Source: Streptomyces cellulosae (GTDB lineage: Bacteria > Actinomycetota > Actinomycetes > Streptomycetales > Streptomycetaceae). From it: a stretch of 64,000 nucleotides of DNA. Of the stretch, positions 44,816-55,017 are shown piece after piece; within the stretch, counting starts at the first letter, position 1, and the number at the start of each line of letters is the position of its first letter. The notes below the pieces were generated by a model. That model was given only the letters and a program-made list of their open reading frames with translations. It was not told where the DNA came from and did no database searches. The DNA is taken from positions 46,130-110,129 of the forward strand of contig BNBH01000023.1 of NCBI GenBank assembly GCA_014655195.1. The letters are read 5' to 3'. The translations under genes and the position numbers were made by a program.

Positions 44816-45493
44816 TCAGGAGTCTCCCCGCGCGTGGTACGACCGCCGTGTGTGCTCGGTGTGTTCGCGCATCAGCCGCGTGGCCGACTGCTCGTCCCGC
44901 GCGGCGATCGCGGCGATCAGCTCGCGGTGCTCGATCCAGGACTGTTCGCCGCGCTGCCGGGCGACCGGGGTGTAGTACCAGCGCACCCGCCGGTCCACCT
45001 GCGCGGCCAGCTCGGCGAGGACCGCGTTGCCCGCGAGCTCCATCACCTTGGCGTGGAAACGGGCGTTGAGCACCACCGCGGCGTCCACGTCGTCCGCCTC
45101 GACGGCCTTCAGTCCCTCGGCGAGGATCTCCTCCAGCGCCTGGACGCCCTTGCTGTCCGCGTTGCTCGCGGCGAGCCGGGCCGCCTCCGCCTCCAGCAGC
45201 GTGCGCACGGTGAGGAGCTGGTCGGCCTCCTCCTCCGTCGGCTCGTGCACGAACGCGCCCTGCGCGGGCCGCAGATCGACCCACCCCTCGGTGTTGAGAC
45301 GCTGGAGCGCCTCGCGCACCGGCTGACGGGAGACGCCGAGGTGGCCGGCGAGTTCGCTCTCGACGAGGTGCTGGCCCGGCTGGAGGGCGCGGGTGGTGAT
45401 GAGTTCGAGCAGTGCCTCGTAGACGCGGTCGCGCAGCGGGCCGGGCCGCTCGAGCCGGGGCACCGCCCCGTGGGGCAGTCCTGTCGACAACAT
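44816..45493 (-). CDS. GntR-family (FadR/FCD) transcriptional regulator
   Basis: 225 residues. The N-terminal winged helix (about 20-85) contains VYEALLELITTRALQPGQHL, LAGHLGVSRQPVREALQRL and GWVDLRPAQGAFV. The C-terminal all-helical FCD ligand domain (about 90-215) has RTLLEAEAARLAA, Asp/Asn-His residues in NARFHAKVMELAG and IEHRELIAAIAARD, which usually bind a metal and a carboxylate effector. The gene stands at the edge of the formate/oxalate locus. A candidate site (45572) lies 79 nt upstream, and related sites lie at both oxalate/formate promoters. The likely effector is oxalate, formate or an oxalyl/formyl-CoA related acid; this is inference. Confidence 0.9.
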   Translation of the reverse strand: MLSTGLPHGAVPRLERPGPLRDRVYEALLELITTRALQPGQHLVESELAGHLGVSRQPVREALQRLNTEGWVDLRPAQGAFVHEPTEEEADQLLTVRTLLEAEAARLAASNADSKGVQALEEILAEGLKAVEADDVDAAVVLNARFHAKVMELAGNAVLAELAAQVDRRVRWYYTPVARQRGEQSWIEHRELIAAIAARDEQSATRLMREHTEHTRRSYHARGDS

Positions 45494-45571
45494 CGGTCCC
45501 CCTCTTCGGCGGCGCCGCGCGTCCGTCGTGAACGCCGGTGACGCCGCAGACGTCCTGGGTGATTGTCTTTC

Positions 45572-45584
45572 GTCTACAGTCTAC
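45572..45584. promoter_or_regulatory. Candidate FadR-type site upstream of the regulator gene
   Basis: GTCTACAGTCTAC, a direct repeat of GTCTAC around an AG, located 79 nt before the regulator's start. The core TCTACAGT is also found (reverse strand) at 48332-48339, and CATACAGT at 16873. Fits autoregulation by the FadR-type protein. Confidence 0.5.
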
Positions 45585-45644
45585 GGCGCACGGCCGCACC
45601 ACGTTCGGGTTGCCCTCGTCACACCCGTGCCACGGGACGCGCGC

Positions 45645-46592
45645 CTACGGGCAGCGCACGACCTGTCCCGCGTACGACAGGTTGCCGCCGAAGCCGAACA
45701 GCAGCACCGGGTCCCCGCTCGTCACCGCGCCCTGCTCGACGAGCTTGGAGAAGGCGAGCGGGATGCTCGCGGCCGAGGTGTTGCCGGAGTCGACGACGTC
45801 CCGCGCGACGACGGCGTTGACGGCGCCGATCCGCCGCGCGAGCGGCTCCACGATCCGCAGGTTGGCCTGGTGCAGCACGACCGCGGCGAGGTCCTCCGGC
45901 GTCAGCCCCGCCTTCTCGCAGGCGCGGCGGGCGAACTCCGGCAGCCGGGTGGTCGCCCACCGGTAGACGCTCTGCCCCTCCTGCGCGAACCGCGGCGGGG
46001 TCCCCTCGATCCGCACCGCGTTCCCCATCTCCGGCACCGAGCCCCACAGCACGGGACCGATGCCGTTCTCGGCGCCCGGCGCGCCCGCCTCCACGACGGC
46101 CGCGCCCGCCCCGTCGCCCACGAGGACGCAGGTGGTGCGGTCGGTCCAGTCGGTGACGTCGGACATCTTGTCGGCGCCGATCACCAGCACCCGCTCCGCC
46201 CCGCCGGCCCGCACGGCGTGGTCGGCGGTGGCGAGGGCGTGGGTGAAGCCGGCGCACACCACGTTGACGTCCATCACGGCGGGGCCGGGCATGCCGAGGC
46301 GGGCGGCGACGCGGGCCGCCATGTTGGGCGAGCGGTCGATCGCGGTGGAGGTGGCGACCAGGACCAGGTCGATCTCGTCGGGCGTACGTCCTGCCGCGGC
46401 GAGCGCCTTGGCGGCGGCGTGCGCGGCCAGTTCGTCGACGGGCTCGTCGGGTCCGGCGATGTGCCGGGTGCGGATGCCCACGCGGCTGGTGATCCACGCG
46501 TCGCTGGTGTCGACCATGCCCGCCAGGTCCTCGTTGGTCAGGACCCGGGCGGGCTGGTAGTGGCCGACGGCGGTGATGCGTGAGCCGCTCAT
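45645..46592 (-). CDS. Ketoacyl-ACP synthase III-like protein
   Basis: 315 residues, the size of FabH. The catalytic triad is complete: Cys in VNVVCAGFTHAL (near residue 112), His in VVLHQANLRI and Asn in DSGNTSAASIPLA. It starts SRITAVGHYQPARVLTNEDLA, typical of KAS III. It should catalyse a decarboxylative condensation or acyl transfer with an acyl-CoA. There is no acyl carrier protein or other fatty acid synthase gene nearby, so it is not the housekeeping fabH cluster; it sits between a small-subunit/OFA transporter pair and the FadR-type regulator. Its link to oxalate or formate metabolism is unclear. It may be a bystander. Confidence 0.87.
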   Translation of the reverse strand: MSGSRITAVGHYQPARVLTNEDLAGMVDTSDAWITSRVGIRTRHIAGPDEPVDELAAHAAAKALAAAGRTPDEIDLVLVATSTAIDRSPNMAARVAARLGMPGPAVMDVNVVCAGFTHALATADHAVRAGGAERVLVIGADKMSDVTDWTDRTTCVLVGDGAGAAVVEAGAPGAENGIGPVLWGSVPEMGNAVRIEGTPPRFAQEGQSVYRWATTRLPEFARRACEKAGLTPEDLAAVVLHQANLRIVEPLARRIGAVNAVVARDVVDSGNTSAASIPLAFSKLVEQGAVTSGDPVLLFGFGGNLSYAGQVVRCP

Positions 46593-46773
46593 GGTGATCC
46601 CCTCGTGATCCGGTTGCGGGATGCACCAGTCTGATCAGTGACTCACGGGTACGAGTGCAGGTGAAGCGACAGGAAACGGGCGCGAGGCTTGTCGCCTTCC
46701 GTCAGCCCTCGAAAGGCCGCGTCAGGCGTCCCCGCGCCCGTCCTGTCCGCGATCACCCGCAGAAAGCGCCGGA

Positions 46774-46914
46774 TCACCCGGTGAACAGCTGCGTAGCCTT
46801 CCGCACCAGCTCGTACAGGCCGTAGGCGAGCGGGAGGCCCACCCACACCCAGGAGAAGGCGATCAGCGCGCGGCGCGAGGGCTCAGGCGGACTCGTGCTG
46901 CTCTCGCCGGTCAT
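46774..46914 (-). CDS. Small subunit (46 aa) of OFA-type MFS transporter
   Basis: 46-residue single-helix protein, MTGESSTSPPEPSRR, then a hydrophobic segment ALIAFSWVWVGLPLAYGLY and a short basic/polar tail. It matches the 'MFS transporter small subunit' proteins encoded directly after oxalate/formate antiporter genes in actinomycetes. ATG 46914 has GAGGAGG 6 nt upstream, an unusually strong site. The gene overlaps the last 32 nt of the OFA gene in a different frame, so the two are translationally coupled. It probably stabilises or modulates the transporter in the membrane. Confidence 0.8.
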   Translation of the reverse strand: MTGESSTSPPEPSRRALIAFSWVWVGLPLAYGLYELVRKATQLFTG

Positions 46915-48235
46915 CGGCGGCCTCCTCGGACGTAGGAACCGGCGCGTCGGCGGCCGGCTCGTGGTGACGCGGGTGGACGGGGCGGACCAGTTCGTTGGCG
47001 ACGAAGCCGACGGCCAGCAGCCCGATCATGACGACCAGGGAGACGCCGTACAGGGACGGGCCGTGCTTGCCGGCCTCCTCCTGCCGGTCGGCGACCCAGT
47101 TGACGATGAGCGGTCCGAGGACGCCGGCGGTGGACCAGGCGGTGAGCAGCCGGCCGTGGATGGCGCCCACCTGGTAGGTGCCGAACAGGTCCTTGAGGTA
47201 CGCCGGGACGGTCGCGAAACCGCCTCCGTAGAAGGAGAGGATGACGAGCGCGGCCAGCACGAACAGCGGCTTGGAGGAGTCGCCCAGCGACCAGATGAGG
47301 GCGTACATCAGCGCGCCGACGCCGAGGTAGACGCGGTAGATGTTCTTCCGGCCGATGAGGTCGGAGGTGGTGGACCAGCCGATACGGCCCGCCATGTTGG
47401 CGGCGGACAGCAGGGCGACGAAGCCGGCGGCGGCCGTGGCGGACACCGGCGCGGAGCTGTCCGCGAAGAAGTCCGTGATCATCGGCGCGGCCTTCTCCAG
47501 GATGCCGATGCCGGCGGTCACGTTCATGCAGAGCACGATCCACAGCAGCCAGAACTGCGGGGTGCGCACGGCGGACCGGGCCGAGACCTGCGGGCCGGCG
47601 GTGACGGCGGGAGCGTCGGCCTTCGGCCGCACGCTGGGCGGCACGCGCACCAGCAGCACGCCGAGCATCATGAACACCGCGTACGTCAGGCCGTGCACGA
47701 GGAAGGCGTACGCGATGCCAACGTTGTCGGTGCCGAAGGACTCGAGCATCTGCGCCGACCAGGGCGAGGCGATCAGCGCGCCGCCGCCGAAGCCCATGAT
47801 GGCGATGCCGGTGGCCATGCCGGGCCGGTCGGGGAACCACTTGATGAGCGTGGAGACGGGCGAGATGTAGCCGATGCCCAGACCGATGCCGCCGACGAAG
47901 CCGTAGCCGAACACGATCAGCCAGTACTGCTCGGTGGCCGCGCCCAGCGCGGAGAGCAGGAAGCCGGAGGAGAAACAGATCAGGGCGACCGTCATCGCCC
48001 AGCGCGGGCCCCGGCGTTCGACGAGGGTGCCGCCGAAGGCCGCGGACAGGCCGAGCATGACGATGCCGAGCTGGAAGGGCAGCGCGCTCTGGGTGCCGCT
48101 GAGGCCGAGCGCGGACTCCAGCGGCGGTTTGAACACGCTCCAGGCGTAGGCCTGGCCGATGGAGAGGTGTACGGCGAGCGCGGCGGGCGGCACGAGCCAG
48201 CGGCTCCAGCCCGGCGGTGCGACGGGGGGACTCAT
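46883..48235 (-). CDS. OFA-family MFS transporter (formate/oxalate), second copy
   Basis: 450 residues and 12 helices. The opening SRWLVPPAALAVHLSIGQAYAWSVF is characteristic of OFA proteins; GIGYISPVSTLIKWFPDRPG lies between helices 4 and 5, and IGWSTTSDLIGRKNIYR in the C half. Start chosen at ATG 48235 (MSPPVAPPGW); the frame is open to 48307, but the extra residues are atypical. It is divergent from the PanE/formate dehydrogenase operon, with a candidate operator in the 179-nt gap, and is followed by its small-subunit gene. It probably imports formate or exchanges oxalate and formate. Confidence 0.88.
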   Translation of the reverse strand: MSPPVAPPGWSRWLVPPAALAVHLSIGQAYAWSVFKPPLESALGLSGTQSALPFQLGIVMLGLSAAFGGTLVERRGPRWAMTVALICFSSGFLLSALGAATEQYWLIVFGYGFVGGIGLGIGYISPVSTLIKWFPDRPGMATGIAIMGFGGGALIASPWSAQMLESFGTDNVGIAYAFLVHGLTYAVFMMLGVLLVRVPPSVRPKADAPAVTAGPQVSARSAVRTPQFWLLWIVLCMNVTAGIGILEKAAPMITDFFADSSAPVSATAAAGFVALLSAANMAGRIGWSTTSDLIGRKNIYRVYLGVGALMYALIWSLGDSSKPLFVLAALVILSFYGGGFATVPAYLKDLFGTYQVGAIHGRLLTAWSTAGVLGPLIVNWVADRQEEAGKHGPSLYGVSLVVMIGLLAVGFVANELVRPVHPRHHEPAADAPVPTSEEAADDRREQHESA

Positions 48236-48331
48236 GAGTCCCCAACCGTAGGGAGCGATCAGCTCCTTGAGAAGACTGTTGAGCGGACAACCACCGGTAC
48301 TGCACAAAGCCTTGTCGGCCTCCTCTCCATA

Positions 48332-48355
48332 CTGTAGACAATATTTCGTCGACAG
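48332..48355. promoter_or_regulatory. Candidate operator between OFA transporter and PanE/FDH operon
   Basis: Palindrome CTGTAGAC (48332-48339), 8-bp spacer, GTCGACAG (48348-48355), one mismatch between arms. It has the same arm and spacer lengths as the site at 16873. It lies 60 nt before the PanE-like start and 97 nt before the OFA start. Confidence 0.6.
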
Positions 48356-48414
48356 AGATTCGGCGATTCTCCCGGTTCTTCGGTATCCCTCGACCGGACG
48401 GAGCTCCCTTCGCC

Positions 48415-49386
48415 ATGAAAGTCGCAGTCCTCGGCGCCGGTGCGATCGGCGCCTACGTGGGCGCCGCGCTCCACCGCGCGGGCGCCGACGTGCATCTCAT
48501 CGCCCGTGGACCGCATCTCGCGGCCATGAGGCACGACGGAGTACGGGTGCGCAGCCCGCGCGGCGACTTCACCGCGCGACCCCACGCCACCGACGACCCC
48601 GCCGAGGTCGGCCCCGCCGACTACGTGTTCCTGGGTCTCAAGGCCAACTCGTACGCGGCGTGCGGGCCGCTGATCGAGCCGCTGCTGCACGACACGACGG
48701 CCGTGGTGGCCGCCCAGAACGGCATCCCCTGGTGGTACTTCCACCGGCACGGCGGCCCGTACGACGGACGCCGGCTGGAGAGCGTGGACCCCGGCGGCTC
48801 GGTCAGCGCGGTGCTCGCGCCGGAACGGGCCGTCGGCTGTGTGGTGTACGCGGCCACCGAACTCGAACAGCCCGGTGTCGTACGGCATGTGGAAGGCACC
48901 CGCTTCTCCATCGGCGAGCCCGACCGCAGCGTCTCCGCGCGCTGTCTCGCCCTGAGCGAGGCGATGCGGGCGGGCGGCCTGAAGTGCCCGGTCGAGCCGG
49001 ACCTGCGGGGCGACATCTGGCTCAAGCTGCTGGGCAACATCTCCTTCAACCCGATCAGCGCCCTGGTGCGGGCCACCATGCGGCAGATGTGCCTGCACGG
49101 CGGCACCCGCCAGGTCATCGAGACGATGATGTCCGAGACCCTGGCCGTCGCCCGGGCGCTCGGCTGCGAGGTCGGCGTCTCCATCGAACGGCGGCTGGCC
49201 GGCGCCGAACGGGTCGGCGACCACCGCACCTCCACGCTGCAGGACCTGGAACGCGGCAAGCCGCTGGAGCTCGACGTGCTGCTCGCGGCCGTGGTCGAGC
49301 TGGCGGAGATCACCGGCGTCCCCGTGCCCACCCTGCGCACCGTGCACGCCCTGTCCGACCTGCTCGCGCTGAGGAGCGCCGCATGA
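48415..49386 (+). CDS. PanE/ApbA-family reductase (possible oxalyl-CoA reductase)
   Basis: 323 residues of the 2-dehydropantoate 2-reductase family. The NADP-binding start is KVAVLGAGAIGAYVGAALHR, followed by the conserved FLGLKANSYAA with the catalytic Lys, the AQNGIPWWYFH segment and DIWLKLLGNISFNPISAL with the second Lys/Asn pair. RRLAGAERVGDHRTSTLQDL and GKPLELD close the active site. Its stop overlaps the formate dehydrogenase start (ATGA), so it is coupled to formate oxidation rather than to pantothenate genes. In Methylobacterium extorquens a PanE homologue (PanE2) acts as oxalyl-CoA reductase giving glyoxylate; that role fits here but is inference. Confidence 0.85.
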   Translation: MKVAVLGAGAIGAYVGAALHRAGADVHLIARGPHLAAMRHDGVRVRSPRGDFTARPHATDDPAEVGPADYVFLGLKANSYAACGPLIEPLLHDTTAVVAAQNGIPWWYFHRHGGPYDGRRLESVDPGGSVSAVLAPERAVGCVVYAATELEQPGVVRHVEGTRFSIGEPDRSVSARCLALSEAMRAGGLKCPVEPDLRGDIWLKLLGNISFNPISALVRATMRQMCLHGGTRQVIETMMSETLAVARALGCEVGVSIERRLAGAERVGDHRTSTLQDLERGKPLELDVLLAAVVELAEITGVPVPTLRTVHALSDLLALRSAA

Positions 49387-51308
49387 GGAAACGCGACCGG
49401 ACCCCGAAGACCTACACCCGTCTCACCCATCCCCTCGTCCGCGACTCACGGGACGAACCGTTCCGCCGGGCCACCTGGGACGAGGCGCTGGACCGCACCG
49501 CGCGCGCACTGGGGGCGGCGCGCGGCGCGTTCGGCATGTTCTCCTGCTCCCGCGCCACCAACGAGATGAACTACGTGGCGCAGAAGTTCGCCCGGGTCGT
49601 CATGGGCACCAACAACGTCGACTCCTGCAACCGCACCTGCCACGCGCCCTCGGTCGCCGGGCTGTCGGCCGCGTTCGGCTCGGGCGGCGGCACCTCGTCG
49701 TACGAGGAGGTGGAGCACACCGACGTCATCGTGATGTGGGGCTCCAACGCCCGCTTCGCGCACCCGATCTTCTTCCAGCACGTGCTCAAGGGCATCCGCA
49801 ACGGCGCCCGGATGTACGCGGTCGACCCGCGCCGGACGTCCACCGCGGAGTGGGCGGAGAGCTGGCTCGGGCCGAACGTCGGCACGGACATCGCGATGGC
49901 CCACGCGATCGGCCGTGAGATCATCCACGCGGGCCTGGTCAACGAGGCGTTCGTGCGGCGCGCCACCACCGGCTTCGAGGAGTACAAGGAACTCGTCGAG
50001 CCGTGGACGCTGTCCCTCGCCTCGAAGGTGACCGGCGTCCCGGCCGCGGCGATACGGGAGCTGGCGCACGCCTACGCCCGCGCCGAACGCGCCCAGCTGT
50101 GCTGGACCTTGGGTATCACCGAGCACCACAACGGCACCGACAACGTGCGCGCCCTGATCAACCTCGCGCTGCTCACCGGCCACGTCGGCCGCTACGGCTC
50201 GGGGCTCCAGCCGCTGCGCGGGCAGAACAACGTGCAGGGCGGCGGCGACATGGGCGCGATCCCCAACCGGCTGCCCGGCTTCCAGGACCCCCTCGACGCG
50301 GGCGTGCGCGCCAAGTTCGAGGCCGCCTGGGACACCGTCATCCAGCCCCGGTACGGGATGACGCTGACGGAGATGTTCGAGGCGATGGACGACGGGACGC
50401 TGCGCGCCGTCTACTGCATCGGCGAGAACCCGGCCCAGTCGGAGGCGGACACCGACCAGGCCGTGCGCCGGCTCAAGGAGCTGGACTTCCTGGTGGTGCA
50501 GGACATCTTCCTGACGAAGACCGCCGAACTGGCCGACGTCGTCCTCCCCGCGACCGCCGGCTGGGCCGAGACCGAGGGCACCACCACCAACAGCGAACGC
50601 CGGGTGCAGCGCGTCCGCCGGGCCGTGACCCCGCCCGGGGAGGCCCGCGAGGACATCGACATCCTCTGCGACCTCGCCGGACGCCTCGGCCACGACTGGA
50701 AGTACGACGGCGCCGAGGCCGTGTGGGACGAGCTGCGCGCGGTCTCCCCCGACCACCACGGCATGACGTACGAGCGGCTCGAGGAGCACCAGGGCATCCA
50801 GTGGCCGTGCCCGAGCACCGACCGCATCGAACCGCCGTACCTGCACGGCCGCTTGTGGGAGAAGGACCCCGGACGCCGGGGCCGTCCCGCGCCGTTCGGG
50901 ATCGTGCAGCACGACCCGCCGGTGGACCTCACCGACGAGCGGTACCCGGTCCGGCTCACCACGGGACGGCGCCTGGACTCCTACAACACCGGGGTGCAGA
51001 GCGGCAGTTTCGCCTCCCCGCTGCGGCGCGGCGAATACGTCGAGCTGAGCCCCGAGGACGCCGAGCGGTACGGCGTCGTGGTGGGCGAGGAGGTGCTGGT
51101 GACCTCGCGGCGCGGGTCCGTGCGGGCGCCGGTGTGGGTGGACCCCGCGCTGCGGCCGGGGCTCGCGTTCATGACGTTCCACTTTCCCGACGAGGTGGAC
51201 ACCAACCAGCTGACGATCGAGGCGAACTGCCCGATCGCGGGGACGGCGGAGTTCAAGGCGTCGGCGATCCGGATCGAGAAACTCCCGGCCCCGACACACG
51301 TGAGGTGA
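49383..51308 (+). CDS. Formate dehydrogenase catalytic subunit, C-terminal (molybdopterin) half
   Basis: 641 residues covering only the bis-MGD domains of an FdsA/FdhF-type formate dehydrogenase. The protein starts RKRDRTPKTYTRLTHPLVRD, the sequence that normally follows the first Fe4S4 domain. The metal-ligand Cys is C86 in SCNRTCHAPSVAGL, followed by the conserved His87, so it is a Cys rather than a Sec enzyme. Later features are GSNARFAHPIFF, AVDPRRTSTA, GQNNVQGGGDMGAIPNRLPG and the C-terminal dinucleotide-binding LTTGRRLDSYNTGVQSG. It oxidises formate to CO2. The missing N-terminal Fe-S domain is encoded at 53168, so two genes together make one catalytic subunit. Confidence 0.9.
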   Translation: MRKRDRTPKTYTRLTHPLVRDSRDEPFRRATWDEALDRTARALGAARGAFGMFSCSRATNEMNYVAQKFARVVMGTNNVDSCNRTCHAPSVAGLSAAFGSGGGTSSYEEVEHTDVIVMWGSNARFAHPIFFQHVLKGIRNGARMYAVDPRRTSTAEWAESWLGPNVGTDIAMAHAIGREIIHAGLVNEAFVRRATTGFEEYKELVEPWTLSLASKVTGVPAAAIRELAHAYARAERAQLCWTLGITEHHNGTDNVRALINLALLTGHVGRYGSGLQPLRGQNNVQGGGDMGAIPNRLPGFQDPLDAGVRAKFEAAWDTVIQPRYGMTLTEMFEAMDDGTLRAVYCIGENPAQSEADTDQAVRRLKELDFLVVQDIFLTKTAELADVVLPATAGWAETEGTTTNSERRVQRVRRAVTPPGEAREDIDILCDLAGRLGHDWKYDGAEAVWDELRAVSPDHHGMTYERLEEHQGIQWPCPSTDRIEPPYLHGRLWEKDPGRRGRPAPFGIVQHDPPVDLTDERYPVRLTTGRRLDSYNTGVQSGSFASPLRRGEYVELSPEDAERYGVVVGEEVLVTSRRGSVRAPVWVDPALRPGLAFMTFHFPDEVDTNQLTIEANCPIAGTAEFKASAIRIEKLPAPTHVR

Positions 51309-51314
51309 GCAAGC

Positions 51315-53167
<1,853 letters not shown>

Positions 53168-53171
<4 letters not shown>

Positions 53172-54028
53172 CCGTGACACCGCTGGGGATCCCCCGCCGT
53201 CTGCTGGAGTTCACCCTGGACGGGGAGCCGGTGCGGGCGCCCGAGGGGTCGACGATCCTGGACGCCTGCCGGGCCGCGGGGAAGGACATCCCGACGCTGT
53301 GCGAGGGCGACACCCTCACCCCGAAGAACGCCTGCCGGGTCTGCGTGGTCGAGGTCGAGGGCTCGCGCACCCTGGTGCCGGCCTGCTCGCGCAAGGCCGA
53401 GGCGGGCATGGAGGTGCGCACCGGCACCGAGCGGGCCCGGCACAGCCGCAAGGTGGTGCTGGAACTGCTCGCCTCCTCGGTCGACCTGTCGACGACACCC
53501 CGGGTCGCCGAGTGGCTGAAGGAGTACGAGGCGAAGCCGGACCGCTTCGGCCCGGACGCGGCCCGGCTGAACGAGGAGCCCCGTGTCGACAACGACCTCT
53601 ACGTGCGCGACTACGGCAAATGCATCCTCTGCTACAAGTGCGTGGACGCCTGCGGCGACCAGTGGCAGAACTCCTTCGCGATCTCCGTCGCCGGGCGCGG
53701 CTTCGACGCCCGGATCGCCGTGGAGCACGACGCGCCGCTCACCGACTCGGCGTGCGTGTACTGCGGCAACTGCATCGAGGTGTGCCCCACGGGGGCGCTG
53801 TCGTTCAAATCGGAGTTCGACATGCGTGCCGCGGGTACGTGGGACGAGTCGCGGCAGACGCGCACGACGACCGTGTGCGCCTACTGCGGCGTGGGCTGCA
53901 ACCTGACGCTCCATGTGCAGGACAATGAGATCGTGAAGGTCACGTCGCCGCACGACAACCCGGTGACCCACGGCAACCTGTGCATCAAGGGCCGGTTCGG
54001 CTACCAGCACGTGCAGAGCCGGGACTGA
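53168..54028 (+). CDS. Formate dehydrogenase iron-sulfur protein: N-terminal half of the catalytic subunit
   Basis: 286 residues. A plant-type [2Fe-2S] domain (about 10-90; CEGDTLTPKNACRVCVVEV) is followed by two [4Fe-4S] ferredoxin motifs (CILCYKCVDAC and CVYCGNCIEVCP, about 155-215) and, at the C-terminus, the molybdopterin-oxidoreductase Fe4S4 domain CAYCGVGCNLTLHVQDNEIV, HGNLCIKGRFGYQHV. That last domain ordinarily continues straight into the molybdopterin domain within one FdsA chain. Here the chain stops (RD) and the continuation is the protein at 49383. ATG 53168 overlaps the preceding stop by 3 nt. It wires the Mo site to the NuoEF-like subunit. Confidence 0.9.
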
Positions 54029-54045
54029 ACGGAACGGAACGGAAC

Positions 54046-54894
54046 ATGGGACGAGTCACGGAACGACGCAAGGTGATCCGCATCCGGGACGGGGCGGTCT
54101 CCACCCGCCCGGACACGCTCGTCGCCGAGGAACCCCTGGAGATCCGGCTCAACGGCAAACCCCTGGCGATCACCATGCGCACCCCGGGCGACGACTTCGC
54201 GCTGGCGGCCGGCTTCCTGGTCAGCGAGGGGGTCCTGGCGACCGCCTCGGACCTGCGCAACATCGTGTACTGCGCCGGGGCCACCGCCGACGGGTCGAAC
54301 ACGTACAACGTGGTCGACGTCTCGACCGCGCCCGGGGTGGCCCTCCCCGACATCACCCTGGAGCGCAACGTCTACACCACCTCGTCCTGCGGGCTGTGCG
54401 GCAAGGCCAGCCTGGACGCGGTGCGCACCACGACCCGTCACCCGATCGCGGACACCCCGCCGCTGCGGGTGACACCGGAGCTGCTGGCGGAGCTGCCGGA
54501 CCGGCTGCGGGCGGCCCAGCGGGTCTTCGACCGCACCGGCGGGCTGCACGCGGCGGCCCTGTTCGACGAGCACGGCGAACTCCTCGACGTCCGGGAGGAC
54601 GTGGGCCGGCACAACGCGGTCGACAAGCTGGTCGGCCGCGCCCTGCAGAGCGGGAACCTGCCGCTGTCCCGCACGGTCCTCATGGTGTCGGGGCGGGCCT
54701 CCTTCGAGCTGGCGCAGAAGGCGGTCATGGCCGGCATCCCGGTGCTGGCGGCGGTCTCGGCGCCGTCCTCGCTGGCCGTGGACCTGGCGGCGGAGACCGG
54801 CATGACCCTGGTGGGCTTCCTGCGGGGCAGTTCCATGAACGTGTACGCGGGTGAGGAGCGGATCGCCCTGCGGGCCGCGGCCGTCCGGGCCTGA
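54046..54894 (+). CDS. fdhD: Formate dehydrogenase accessory sulfurtransferase FdhD
   Basis: 282 residues, full length for FdhD. The sulfur-carrying cysteines are in TTSSCGLCGKASLDAV (CxxC near residues 115-118). TPGDDFALAAGFLVSEG, DVGRHNAVDKLVGRAL and LMVSGRASFELAQKAVMAG are the other conserved blocks. FdhD transfers sulfur from IscS-like desulfurases to the bis-MGD cofactor and is needed for formate dehydrogenase activity. It starts 17 nt after the Fe-S subunit gene, the gap being a tandem GGAAC repeat, and ends the operon; a hairpin follows at 54916. Confidence 0.95.
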   Translation: MGRVTERRKVIRIRDGAVSTRPDTLVAEEPLEIRLNGKPLAITMRTPGDDFALAAGFLVSEGVLATASDLRNIVYCAGATADGSNTYNVVDVSTAPGVALPDITLERNVYTTSSCGLCGKASLDAVRTTTRHPIADTPPLRVTPELLAELPDRLRAAQRVFDRTGGLHAAALFDEHGELLDVREDVGRHNAVDKLVGRALQSGNLPLSRTVLMVSGRASFELAQKAVMAGIPVLAAVSAPSSLAVDLAAETGMTLVGFLRGSSMNVYAGEERIALRAAAVRA

Positions 54895-54915
54895 CGCACC
54901 CCCTCGCTGCACGGC

Positions 54916-54965
54916 GGCGGGGCCCCACCCGGCGGGGAGCGCCCCCTGCGCCGCGGGGCCCCGCC
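54916..54965 (+). terminator. Hairpin after fdhD
   Basis: Perfect 11-bp arms (54916-54926 and 54955-54965) with a 28-nt loop that itself can fold. It lies 21 nt after the fdhD stop and 52 nt before the next gene. Confidence 0.55.
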
Positions 54966-55017
54966 TCAATCGAGGCCCCGTGGACCGGCGCCCGCGCGGC
55001 CGCTAACGTCACCCGGC

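Noticed and set aside
46643..46846. A 67-codon minus-strand frame between the ketoacyl synthase and the OFA gene
   Set aside because: It overlaps the small-subunit gene in another frame. The small-subunit frame has the strong ribosome binding site and a membrane helix; this one has neither.
49383..51308. Selenocysteine-type formate dehydrogenase
   Set aside because: The metal-ligand position is Cys (TGC at 49638) and no in-frame TGA or SECIS-like element is needed.
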